DNA of 10,736 nt from Candidatus Magasanikiibacteriota bacterium (GTDB taxonomy: Bacteria > Patescibacteriota > Patescibacteriia > Magasanikbacterales > GWA2-37-8): assembly GCA_026396535.1 (NCBI GenBank), contig JAPLWP010000126.1:1-10736 (forward strand), in the 5' to 3' direction. The first letter of the stretch is position 1, and each line of letters opens with the position of its first letter. Position numbers and translations under genes: made by a program. Under the pieces are notes generated by a model. It did not search any database. It was not told where the DNA came from and saw only the letters and a list, made by a program, of their open reading frames with translations. Of the stretch, positions 1-6,574 are shown piece after piece.

Positions 1-428
1 CCTTCGCACGGAATAAACGCATACATGAGCCCACTGGGCTTCAAGACCCGTTTTATTTCTGCCATAGTCTGCTCTACCGATTCCACATGCTCCAACACAT
101 CATAAATCACCACCGCATCAAAAAAATTATCCGCTAGTGGCCAGCGGTCACCGGGACCTAATACATAATTTACACCATCTGCGGTTTCTTTAGCTTTATT
201 GATAGCCACTTCACTGACATCAAATCCATAGCAATCACTAGAAGGTATAATTTGTTTGATAGCACGGATAAATTGACCGGCACCACAACCTACTTCCAAA
301 ATCTTGGCATCACTCGGGAGAGTTTTTAATAATTTTAAAGATTGAAAAAGACGAATAGCCGTAGGATGACTCGGATCTAGACTAGCGGTATCTTGGCCCC
401 AGATAGACTGATTATAATCAAAACTCAT
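1..428 (-). CDS. SAM-dependent class I methyltransferase, 3' end cut by window edge
   Basis: The 142 visible codons encode the N-terminal part of a Rossmann-fold methyltransferase of the Methyltransf_11/12 type. Motif I is LEVGCGAG at residues 44-51, the glycine-rich SAM-binding loop. Motif II is YGFDVS, with acidic D70, which in this family contacts the SAM ribose. The later motif YDVLEHV (109-115) and the segment RVLKPSGL (127-134) are typical of small-molecule and glycan methyltransferases. The start is fixed by a 4-base ATGA overlap with the stop codon of the upstream glycosyltransferase gene, which implies translational coupling. As last visible gene of the left glycan operon it probably methylates a sugar or caps a glycan chain, but the substrate cannot be read from sequence. 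The C-terminal third or more lies outside the window. The family call is secure and the substrate is unknown. Confidence 0.88.
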   Translation of the reverse strand, partial: MSFDYNQSIWGQDTASLDPSHPTAIRLFQSLKLLKTLPSDAKILEVGCGAGQFIRAIKQIIPSSDCYGFDVSEVAINKAKETADGVNYVLGPGDRWPLADNFFDAVVIYDVLEHVESVEQTMAEIKRVLKPSGLMYAFIPCE

Positions 429-1540
429 ATGATAGATTCATAAACTTTTACTAAATCCTGTAAATTTTTATCCAAACTGAATTTATTGATTACCCCTCCC
501 CTGCCCTGCTGACCCATAGCCTGTCTTTGCTCCAGATGGTATCCAAAAAATTCTTTAATTTTTTTCATTAGATCGTCGCTGCTACCTTGCGTAAATGTCA
601 GACCATTTACTCCTACCTCAATTTTATTTTGTAGCTCACTAATACGACTACCAATCACGGGTGTAGCACAAGCCATAGATTCTAGAGCCACCAAAGAAAA
701 AGATTCGTAATCAGAAGCAACCACTGTAACCTGCGCCAAAGAATAATATTTGGACAAAGTTTGGGGATTATTTATCTGCCCTACAAAATATACTTGATCT
801 TGCAGCGACAAATCCTGAGTGAGTGTGCGATACATTCCCTCCTCGTATCCTCCACCCACGACTATAAGCACAAAATCTGGATCAGTCAATTTATTCATCG
901 CTTCCAAAACTAAATCTAATCGCTTGATTGGCATTAGATTACCAACAAATAATAAAATCTTTTTGTTGCTTATACTTGCCAAACCCAATTCAGTCGCCGA
1001 AACAATTTTTTTAGAAAAAATTTCTGTATCAATAGCATTATTTATTTTTACCACCTTTTCCACATCCACATTCTTAATCAGAGAAAACTGTTCGACGCTC
1101 TGGTCCACCAAAATAACTTTTTTAGCTTTCTTCAATACCAAAATACCACCCAAACGATCGCTGAAAAATTTTATAATATTTTTTATTATACCTTTGGGCT
1201 GAGCATCCATATGATAAGTCGCCACATATGGAACATGATAAAACATACTAGCCAACAATACCATAAAACTGGCTCCATAAAATGGAAAATGCAGATGAAC
1301 CAAATCAAAACCGCGCAATTTGGATAATAACTGCGGCACAAACCCGGCGTCTCCCAAGCGAATTTTAGCAGAAAGATATTCTATTTTTAAATTACTTTCT
1401 GGCAGCCTTACTCCATAATCCAAAGTAAAGACGGTTATTTCATGCCCTAGACGCACCAAACCTAGCGCCTGATTAAGAGCTACTTGGCCCATCCCTCCAA
1501 TGCGAGGTGGAAAAGTGGAAATAACAAAAGCAATTTTCAT
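425..1540 (-). CDS. Glycosyltransferase family 4 (GT-B fold)
   Basis: This 371-residue cytoplasmic enzyme has the two-domain GT-B layout of the GT4 family, which transfers a sugar from a nucleotide-sugar donor with retention of configuration. The N-terminal domain opens with a beta strand and a glycine-rich acceptor loop (PPRIGGMGQ, 11-19). The C-terminal domain has the strand FVGNL (198-202) followed by K206-R207, basic residues that bind the donor diphosphate in this family. The E-x7-E signature is E279 and E287, followed by MACATPVIGS (289-298). There is no membrane segment. Its start immediately follows the TAA of the DUF2304 gene with no intervening base, and its TGA overlaps the methyltransferase start. 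No Shine-Dalgarno sequence precedes it. It is probably a chain-extending transferase of the surface glycan; donor and acceptor are unknown. Confidence 0.92.
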   Translation of the reverse strand: MKIAFVISTFPPRIGGMGQVALNQALGLVRLGHEITVFTLDYGVRLPESNLKIEYLSAKIRLGDAGFVPQLLSKLRGFDLVHLHFPFYGASFMVLLASMFYHVPYVATYHMDAQPKGIIKNIIKFFSDRLGGILVLKKAKKVILVDQSVEQFSLIKNVDVEKVVKINNAIDTEIFSKKIVSATELGLASISNKKILLFVGNLMPIKRLDLVLEAMNKLTDPDFVLIVVGGGYEEGMYRTLTQDLSLQDQVYFVGQINNPQTLSKYYSLAQVTVVASDYESFSLVALESMACATPVIGSRISELQNKIEVGVNGLTFTQGSSDDLMKKIKEFFGYHLEQRQAMGQQGRGGVINKFSLDKNLQDLVKVYESII

Positions 1541-1870
1541 TTATTTATTTTTATCGGTTAAAGCATTCTGACGCACCAGACGAGTAAGATTTTTCTCAAT
1601 TTTTTCTATTCTTACCCACACTCTAAAAATCAAGAAAAATAATCCGGCAATCGCTAAATATATTACAGCGTCTACTCCCCGCCCTACTCCCAAAAATTTA
1701 GCCAACCATACAGCCAACCCAGGACGCAACACGACCAAGATACCGGCCAACCACAGCCCGGTCCAGAGCAGAGCATTAAAAAATTTAATTTCTTTGTCTT
1801 TAAAACGCAAACCTACTTTCACTACCGCAAAAATAAAAAATAATATTAAAAAAAATTGAATGGCAGTCAT
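1541..1870 (-). CDS. DUF2304 family small membrane protein
   Basis: This 109-residue protein has three hydrophobic segments, at about residues 3-20, 33-57 and 66-84, followed by a charged tail. The sequence GVGRGVDAVIYLAIAGLF (61-78) and the tail RIEKIEKNLTRLVRQNAL (87-104) match the layout I associate with DUF2304: a GRG-x-D motif before the last membrane helix, then a short coiled-coil-like cytoplasmic end. The family has no assigned biochemical role but often lies beside DPM1-like glycosyltransferases, exactly as here, with the GT2 gene six bases upstream. It may anchor or partner that enzyme at the membrane, much as GtrA accompanies GtrB; this is inference. The stop codon abuts the start of the GT4 gene, and no Shine-Dalgarno sequence is seen before its own start. 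Confidence 0.82.
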   Translation of the reverse strand: MTAIQFFLILFFIFAVVKVGLRFKDKEIKFFNALLWTGLWLAGILVVLRPGLAVWLAKFLGVGRGVDAVIYLAIAGLFFLIFRVWVRIEKIEKNLTRLVRQNALTDKNK

Positions 1871-1876
1871 AAATTA

Positions 1877-2536
1877 TTAACTAATTTTATCTATTAATAT
1901 ATCGTATAAAATTTTAAATCCCGCCAAAACTCCTTGGCCATTTTCTTCATAAAAAACTTCTACCGGATACTCTTCGTATTTCAGATGGTGCTTTCTTATC
2001 AGCTGAGGAATCTGTGAATTATGTGCCATGCCATCCTGGGTAATCTGAATTTTTTTGGCGGCCTCATCACTGAGTACACGAAAACCATTATGCACATCAG
2101 ATAATTTTAAACCGGTCAAAAAATTATTAATGAGACGGCTAATTGGCAATAACAAAAACTTTTTAAAAAAAGGAATATTGGAACGGGTGTCCAAAAAACG
2201 TGACCCAAGTATCGCGTCCAATTTTTTGGTATTCATTAAATCCACTGCTCCCGCGATATCTTTGGGATTGAATTGGCCATCAGCATCAAAATGGACGATA
2301 ATTTTGGCGCCGGATTGCAGTGCGTATTCATTTCCAGTCTGCAGAGCCGCACCCTGGCCGCGATTGAGTTCGTGCGAAATTACTTTAGCTCCGGATTCAC
2401 CAGCACAACGCGCGGTGTCATCACGCGAACCATCATCCACCACGATTACATTTTTGTAACCATGTTCAAAAAGGTCGCGAATCACGCGACCAATTTTTTT
2501 TGATTCATTAAAAGCTGGTACTACAACAAAAATCAT
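1877..2536 (-). CDS. DPM1-like polyprenyl-phosphate glycosyltransferase (GT2)
   Basis: This 219-residue GT-A enzyme resembles dolichol-phosphate mannosyltransferase and bacterial polyprenyl-phosphate glucosyl- or mannosyltransferases. These move a sugar from a nucleotide donor to a lipid phosphate on the cytoplasmic face. Visible motifs are VVPAFNE (5-11), VVDDGSRD (32-39, nucleotide binding), NRGQG (58-62), the metal-binding DADGQ (84-88), GSRF (111-114) and SDVHNGFR (146-153), all in family order. The protein ends soon after the catalytic domain and has no C-terminal membrane helices. The separate DUF2304 gene directly downstream may therefore supply the membrane part. It starts 14 bases after the SDR gene ends, in the same operon, without a clear ribosome binding site. 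The product would serve as a lipid-linked sugar donor for modification outside the membrane. The sugar is not determined. Confidence 0.9.
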   Translation of the reverse strand: MIFVVVPAFNESKKIGRVIRDLFEHGYKNVIVVDDGSRDDTARCAGESGAKVISHELNRGQGAALQTGNEYALQSGAKIIVHFDADGQFNPKDIAGAVDLMNTKKLDAILGSRFLDTRSNIPFFKKFLLLPISRLINNFLTGLKLSDVHNGFRVLSDEAAKKIQITQDGMAHNSQIPQLIRKHHLKYEEYPVEVFYEENGQGVLAGFKILYDILIDKIS

Positions 2537-2550
2537 AACTAATCAAACCA

Positions 2551-3567
2551 TTACTTACTATGGAAAAGTAAGGCCTCTTTATTGGCCACAGTATAATCAA
2601 TTGTTTTCTGTAAACCATCCTGAGTACGAGTAAGCGGCAACCAAGCCAAGACATCTTTGACATAGGTAAGATCTGGTAAACCTTTTTTAGTCAAAAATTC
2701 AAGCGGCTTTTCAAAAACTATTTTTGAACTGGAATTAGTAAGCTCAATTATTTTCTGAGCAATATTAGCATAGCTGACACTTTCATCTCCACCCAAATTT
2801 ACTGCCTTTACATCCGGCTCAGCCGCCATCAGACGCACCAAACCATCCACGGTGTCATTGATATAGCAAAGTGTAGTCACCAAGCTTTCATCACCGTTTA
2901 TTACCAAATCTTTTCCTTCCAAAGCATTGATAATAAAATCCGGAATAAGTTGTCCTTCAAACAGCTTCATGCGTGGACCGTAGGTAGTAAAGATTCTAGC
3001 AGTCTTGGCATCGATACCATAAATCTCGCGATAAGTTTCGATACAAGTTTCAGCAAAACGTTTGCCTTCGTCGTAACAAGCGCGCGGAGTAAGATGGTTT
3101 ACTACTCCCTGATAATTTTCTTTAAACTTTTCTCCATCTTTTGGATCGCCATATACCACCGAGCTCGACGCAAACACATATTTCGCGCGATAGCGGGCGG
3201 CCAAATCTAGAGTACTAATCATCGCTGCCGAATTGGAAAGCAAAGATTTCATCTTGAGCTTTTCAAAATATTTTGGACTAGTTGGACAAGCCAAATGATA
3301 AATTTCTTGAATACCCTGAAATTTTACTTTGAATTTATCCAATTCATCAAATTGATTTAAATCAATTGGTTTATCGACATCGTAATTAATAAATTCAAAA
3401 TCTGGATATTGCAAAAGATGCTCAATATTGGCCGGAGAAGAATTAGAAAAATCATCCAAGCAAATCACTTTTCCTTCTTTGAGCAAACGCTCACATAAAT
3501 GCGATCCGATAAACCCAGCACCGCCGGTAACCAGGATGTTTTTCTTCTCAAATACCGTATTTACCAT
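2551..3567 (-). CDS. NAD-dependent extended SDR, UDP-glucuronate decarboxylase-like
   Basis: This 338-residue cytoplasmic enzyme belongs to the extended short-chain dehydrogenase family acting on nucleotide sugars. The NAD-binding loop is GGAGFIG (15-21), D38-D39 lie at the end of the second strand, and the catalytic Y-x3-K is Y165/K169. HLACPTSPKYF (91-101), PRACYDEGKR (161-170) and ARIFTTYGPRM (190-200) are close to the UDP-xylose synthase (UXS) signature. Two residues tied to decarboxylation in that family differ: the Glu after the Ser pair in the ASTSEVYG motif is V137, and the Arg of the Q-x-R segment is T231. The enzyme may therefore be an epimerase, a dehydratase or inactive. It is the first gene of the left operon, with a strong promoter about 30 bases upstream and no Shine-Dalgarno sequence. 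The SDR family call is secure; the exact reaction is not. Confidence 0.85.
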   Translation of the reverse strand: MVNTVFEKKNILVTGGAGFIGSHLCERLLKEGKVICLDDFSNSSPANIEHLLQYPDFEFINYDVDKPIDLNQFDELDKFKVKFQGIQEIYHLACPTSPKYFEKLKMKSLLSNSAAMISTLDLAARYRAKYVFASSSVVYGDPKDGEKFKENYQGVVNHLTPRACYDEGKRFAETCIETYREIYGIDAKTARIFTTYGPRMKLFEGQLIPDFIINALEGKDLVINGDESLVTTLCYINDTVDGLVRLMAAEPDVKAVNLGGDESVSYANIAQKIIELTNSSSKIVFEKPLEFLTKKGLPDLTYVKDVLAWLPLTRTQDGLQKTIDYTVANKEALLFHSK

Positions 3568-3595
3568 AATAAAAACATTAATTTTTAGCAGTTAT

Positions 3596-3624
3596 ATTAT
3601 AGCATTTTGACCTATTTGTGGCAA
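3596..3624 (-). promoter_or_regulatory. Sigma70-type promoter of the left glycan operon
   Basis: On the minus strand a -35 box TTGCCA (3619-3624, five of six consensus bases) is separated by exactly 17 bases from a perfect -10 box TATAAT (3596-3601). TGC precedes the -10 box, giving an extended -10. Transcription would start near 3589, leaving a leader of about 22 bases before the ATG ending at 3567, and this leader has no Shine-Dalgarno sequence. The promoter sits in the 61-base gap between the protease and SDR genes, so the operon can be expressed separately from the protease. No operator was recognised. Confidence 0.75.
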
Positions 3625-3628
3625 CTCA

Positions 3629-5179
3629 TTAATGGGCCAACCAATCGTAAAATTTAAGAGTATTTTTGGTAGTAGTTTGAGTAACTATTTTTTTGCCCTT
3701 TTTCACTTTTTTAGTAATTTTTTGTGAAAAACTAACTTGGACGTCTCTTTCGATATCAGTGTTTATAGCCGTAATTTTTACCGGTAAATTGGCAATAGAA
3801 TAATCCGACACCGGCACGGCTTTTTCTTGCCATTTAAGGCCAGTATCATTAAAGAACTGCACAAAATATTGTTTACCTCGTCTGACCAACACCACTACTT
3901 CATCATGTTTACCATCAAATGAGCGAGTAGCTGCCAGAGATACGATCGTCGCTTCAGCTGTACTGCCAAAGAAATAATTGATCCCATTTTCTATCGTATA
4001 AACAGTATTACCTTTAAAGGAATACTGTTTCCAAGCAGAATAGTTGTTAGGAAATTTTGTACTAGCGGCTGTATACATGGCCTGACCGATATTCAAACGA
4101 CCAAATCCAAGCATGCCTTGAAATTGAGGATTTTTAGAATCAATATTATCAGCTGTACTAAATAAATCATTAATAATATCCTTAGCTGTCCATTCTGGGT
4201 GTTCTGCTTTTATCAGAGCGGCAGCTCCGGCTACGAGTGGAGCGGCAAATGAAGTTCCTTGCCATGGACCGCCAAAATCTTCATTGTAACCATATACTGG
4301 CGCATATCTTTCGAGACTAAATATATCTTGTCCCGGTGCCAGAATATCTACACAGGATCCATAGTCGGCAAAACGACTGAGCCTATCTTGATTATCAACA
4401 GACGAAACTCCTACCATCCAATTTTCCAAATCATTAGAATCAAAACAAACCGGATAGTTTGGCTTTTGGTTCAGATTCCCTCCCCCATTGCGATTCTGAT
4501 CATTACCGGCAGCAGCCACTATTACCACTCCTTTTTTATAAGCATTATATAAAACTTGTTTTAAAGTTTCGTCATATTGGTCACCGACAATACTCATGCT
4601 AATTACATCAGCACCATGATCCACAGCAAATTGCACTGCTTGCGCGACTTTGGCATAAGAACCGTTGCCGTCGCTTCCCACGGCGCGAAGCGACATCAAA
4701 CTCACATGCCAATTCAGACCCACTGCGGTCTTATTATTATTTCCTACAGCACCAAGCAATCCCGCAATCACCGTACCGTGATTTATAGCTCCAGGATCCC
4801 CGGTATTTTCTAATACACTTGGACGCACACTATTGTTATCTTCAATAAAATTCCAACCATGGATATCATCTATATAACCATCACCATCATCATCATAATT
4901 ATTATCCGGAATTTCATAAGGATTGGTCCAGATATTACTAATAAGATCGTCATGCCAAATATCCGCACCAGTATCAATAGTCGCGATAGTTACACGACGA
5001 CTGCCTGTAGTAAAATCCCAGGCTCGTGGAGCACCAATTTGGTTCCACATTGTCTGCTCATTAATAAAAGAAGGGTCATTGGGAGTAAGGGCTAAAGCGC
5101 TGTCCGAAAATAATACAACAGACGCTAAAAGCGCTAGTACCATTGATTTTTTGGCTAAATTATGATATAATCTCAACAT
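3629..5179 (-). CDS. Secreted subtilisin-like serine protease (S8) with unassigned C-terminal region
   Basis: This 516-residue exported endopeptidase begins with a signal peptide: basic residues at 10-11, a hydrophobic core at about 13-24, and likely cleavage after ALA (28-30). The catalytic triad is D69 (IATIDTG), H134 (NHGTVIAG) and S310 (GTSFAAP); N226 (AAAGN) is the oxyanion residue. A loop rich in aspartate at 96-105 (DDDGDGYIDD) looks like a calcium site found in many subtilases. No I9 propeptide fits between the signal peptide and the catalytic domain, which starts near residue 45. Residues about 375-516 form an unassigned beta-rich extension with a Lys/Thr-rich stretch (488-506); no LPXTG motif or C-terminal membrane helix is seen. 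It is divergent from the sugar-phosphotransferase gene, 42 bases away. It may process surface proteins or be displayed at the envelope; substrates are unknown. Confidence 0.93.
   Translation of the reverse strand: MLRLYHNLAKKSMVLALLASVVLFSDSALALTPNDPSFINEQTMWNQIGAPRAWDFTTGSRRVTIATIDTGADIWHDDLISNIWTNPYEIPDNNYDDDGDGYIDDIHGWNFIEDNNSVRPSVLENTGDPGAINHGTVIAGLLGAVGNNNKTAVGLNWHVSLMSLRAVGSDGNGSYAKVAQAVQFAVDHGADVISMSIVGDQYDETLKQVLYNAYKKGVVIVAAAGNDQNRNGGGNLNQKPNYPVCFDSNDLENWMVGVSSVDNQDRLSRFADYGSCVDILAPGQDIFSLERYAPVYGYNEDFGGPWQGTSFAAPLVAGAAALIKAEHPEWTAKDIINDLFSTADNIDSKNPQFQGMLGFGRLNIGQAMYTAASTKFPNNYSAWKQYSFKGNTVYTIENGINYFFGSTAEATIVSLAATRSFDGKHDEVVVLVRRGKQYFVQFFNDTGLKWQEKAVPVSDYSIANLPVKITAINTDIERDVQVSFSQKITKKVKKGKKIVTQTTTKNTLKFYDWLAH
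5143..5171 (+). promoter_or_regulatory. Extended -10 promoter for the sugar-phosphotransferase gene
   Basis: On the plus strand a -35 box TTGATT (5143-5148, four of six consensus bases) is followed after 17 bases by a perfect TATAAT (5166-5171). The TG of an extended -10 lies at 5163-5164. The predicted start near 5178 gives a leader of about 44 bases before the ATG at 5222. The whole promoter lies inside the first codons of the oppositely directed protease gene, so protease transcription would run across it. Confidence 0.65.
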
Positions 5180-5193
5180 AAGAAGATAGATTT

Positions 5194-5222
5194 ATTATAC
5201 ACCAAAAAAAAATTTTCTTCCA
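5194..5222 (-). promoter_or_regulatory. Candidate promoter of the protease gene
   Basis: The minus strand has a perfect -10 TATAAT at 5194-5199. At 17 bases upstream the hexamer is TGGAAG (5217-5222), a poor -35, but the spacer contains a run of nine T on this strand next to four A, which could favour polymerase binding by curvature. The expected start near 5187 would leave a leader of only about eight bases before the protease ATG, so the message would be nearly leaderless. Only the -10 box is convincing. Confidence 0.5.
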
Positions 5223-6574
5223 TGTACCGTATCAAACAAATTACAATTTTACTCGGAGATTTATTACTCTTATTTATTGGACTATATTTTGGCGTCTTTT
5301 TAAGATATATGTCTACTCCGACTGCTGTTCAATTTTCTGATCTTGTCAGTCCTTTTACCAAACTATTCTTGCTGGCCATTACCCTTATTTTTATTACCGG
5401 TTTATATGATCTAGGCCGAGCCAAAAATAACTGGGAGTTTTTCAAAAAAATTATTACTACTGCATTGATTTGGACAATACTTGGTGTACTTTATTTTTAT
5501 ATCTTCGGCGGCAATCAAATTAATCCTAAAACCATTCTAGCTCTTACTGCTTTGTTTGGATTTGGCTTGATAGCAATCTGGCGTTATTTTTACAATCGTT
5601 TTATTTCTGTTAATATTTTAAAAACCCGAGTGGCTTTTATTGGATATTCTCCAGAGGTAAAACAACTGATTGAAATTATTACTAGTCGCCCTCAGATTGG
5701 ATACGAAGTAGCTGGTATCATAAACACTTTCCCAAATGACACCGGTACCAAGACTGTAGCACTATTAAAAGATTTAGAAGGTAAACCAGACCTAATTGTT
5801 CTGGGATTTAATTATGAAAAAGATGAAGCACTTACTCGCGAGCTTTATAAAAATATTTTCAAACAAACCAGTATAATAGAATTGGCGGATTTTTACGAAA
5901 CAATCTTCCGCCGCTTACCTCCTTTTACTTTTTCTGAAATTTGGTTTATTACAAAATTACAGGAACAATCCAAAAAAATATACGATCGTTTTCGAATGCT
6001 AACTGATTATGTGGCCGCTATTATTATTGCGATTTTTTTTATAATCACTTTTCCTTTTGTCGCTTTAGCAATAAAATTAAACTCCAGAGGACCGGTATTT
6101 TTTAGACAAGCTCGTGTAGGAAGAAATGGAACAATATTTTATATCTACAAATACCGCACGATGAAAGCACTTAATACCGACGGTAGTGCTGAAACCAACG
6201 GACCTCAATATGCTAGTGAAAAAGATAATCGTATTACCGGAGTTGGTAAATTTTTACGCGCTACTAGATTGGATGAGATTCCACAATTTATCAATATTTT
6301 TAGAAATGAAATGGGGCTAATAGGACCACGCCCAGAGCGTCCTGAATTTGTAGAAAAACTGACCGAGCTGATGCCATTCTATCCCCTACGCCACCTTATC
6401 AAGCCAGGCTGTACCGGCTGGGCTCAGCTACAGCGTGGTTATTATGGCACACTGGACGAAAACCTAGGTAAACTGGAGTACGATTTATTTTATATAAAAA
6501 ATCGCGGTCCAGCTTTGGATATCGCGATTATTTTAAAAACTTTTAGTATAATAATTAGTATGATCGGTCGATAA
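5222..6574 (+). CDS. Polyprenyl-phosphate sugar-phosphotransferase (PHPT, WbaP/WcaJ type)
   Basis: This 450-residue inner-membrane enzyme transfers a sugar-1-phosphate from a nucleotide sugar to undecaprenyl phosphate, the first step of many exopolysaccharide, capsule and O-antigen pathways. The N-terminal part has four hydrophobic helices (about 6-26, 44-62, 76-95, 103-122), followed by a soluble Rossmann-like region (134-220). The catalytic bacterial sugar transferase domain has its membrane helix at about 262-284 with P278, then GPVFFRQARVGRNG (290-303), KYRTM (310-314), TRLDEIPQ (348-355, with the Asp-Glu dyad D351-E352), GPRPERPEF (368-376) and KPGCTGWAQ (394-402). The length is normal for the polytopic type. 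It is the only plus-strand gene here. It has no Shine-Dalgarno sequence, and its TAA abuts the convergent nucleotidyltransferase stop. The sugar transferred is unknown. Confidence 0.94.
   Translation: MYRIKQITILLGDLLLLFIGLYFGVFLRYMSTPTAVQFSDLVSPFTKLFLLAITLIFITGLYDLGRAKNNWEFFKKIITTALIWTILGVLYFYIFGGNQINPKTILALTALFGFGLIAIWRYFYNRFISVNILKTRVAFIGYSPEVKQLIEIITSRPQIGYEVAGIINTFPNDTGTKTVALLKDLEGKPDLIVLGFNYEKDEALTRELYKNIFKQTSIIELADFYETIFRRLPPFTFSEIWFITKLQEQSKKIYDRFRMLTDYVAAIIIAIFFIITFPFVALAIKLNSRGPVFFRQARVGRNGTIFYIYKYRTMKALNTDGSAETNGPQYASEKDNRITGVGKFLRATRLDEIPQFINIFRNEMGLIGPRPERPEFVEKLTELMPFYPLRHLIKPGCTGWAQLQRGYYGTLDENLGKLEYDLFYIKNRGPALDIAIILKTFSIIISMIGR

Noticed and set aside
425..427. Recoded TGA, as in some CPR lineages (Gracilibacteria, SR1)
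   Set aside because: TGA ends the GT4 gene at the expected length and in an ATGA overlap with the next gene, so it acts as a stop here.
819..1202. Open plus-strand frame of 127 codons
   Set aside because: It lies wholly opposite the GT4 gene, whose motifs are clear, and its translation shows no family motif.
2055..2503. Two overlapping plus-strand open frames
   Set aside because: Both are antisense to the DPM1-like gene and have no recognisable domain.
3600..3630. Possible terminator after the protease gene (TGGC and GCCA arms)
   Set aside because: The arms are four bases around a long loop with no T-run, and the sequence is better explained by the -35 box there.
4859..5095. Plus-strand frame rich in Ile and Thr, and a CAT-rich repeat-like tract at about 4878-4896
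   Set aside because: The tract is the complement of GAT codons for the aspartate-rich calcium loop of the protease; it is coding low complexity, not a separate gene or microsatellite.
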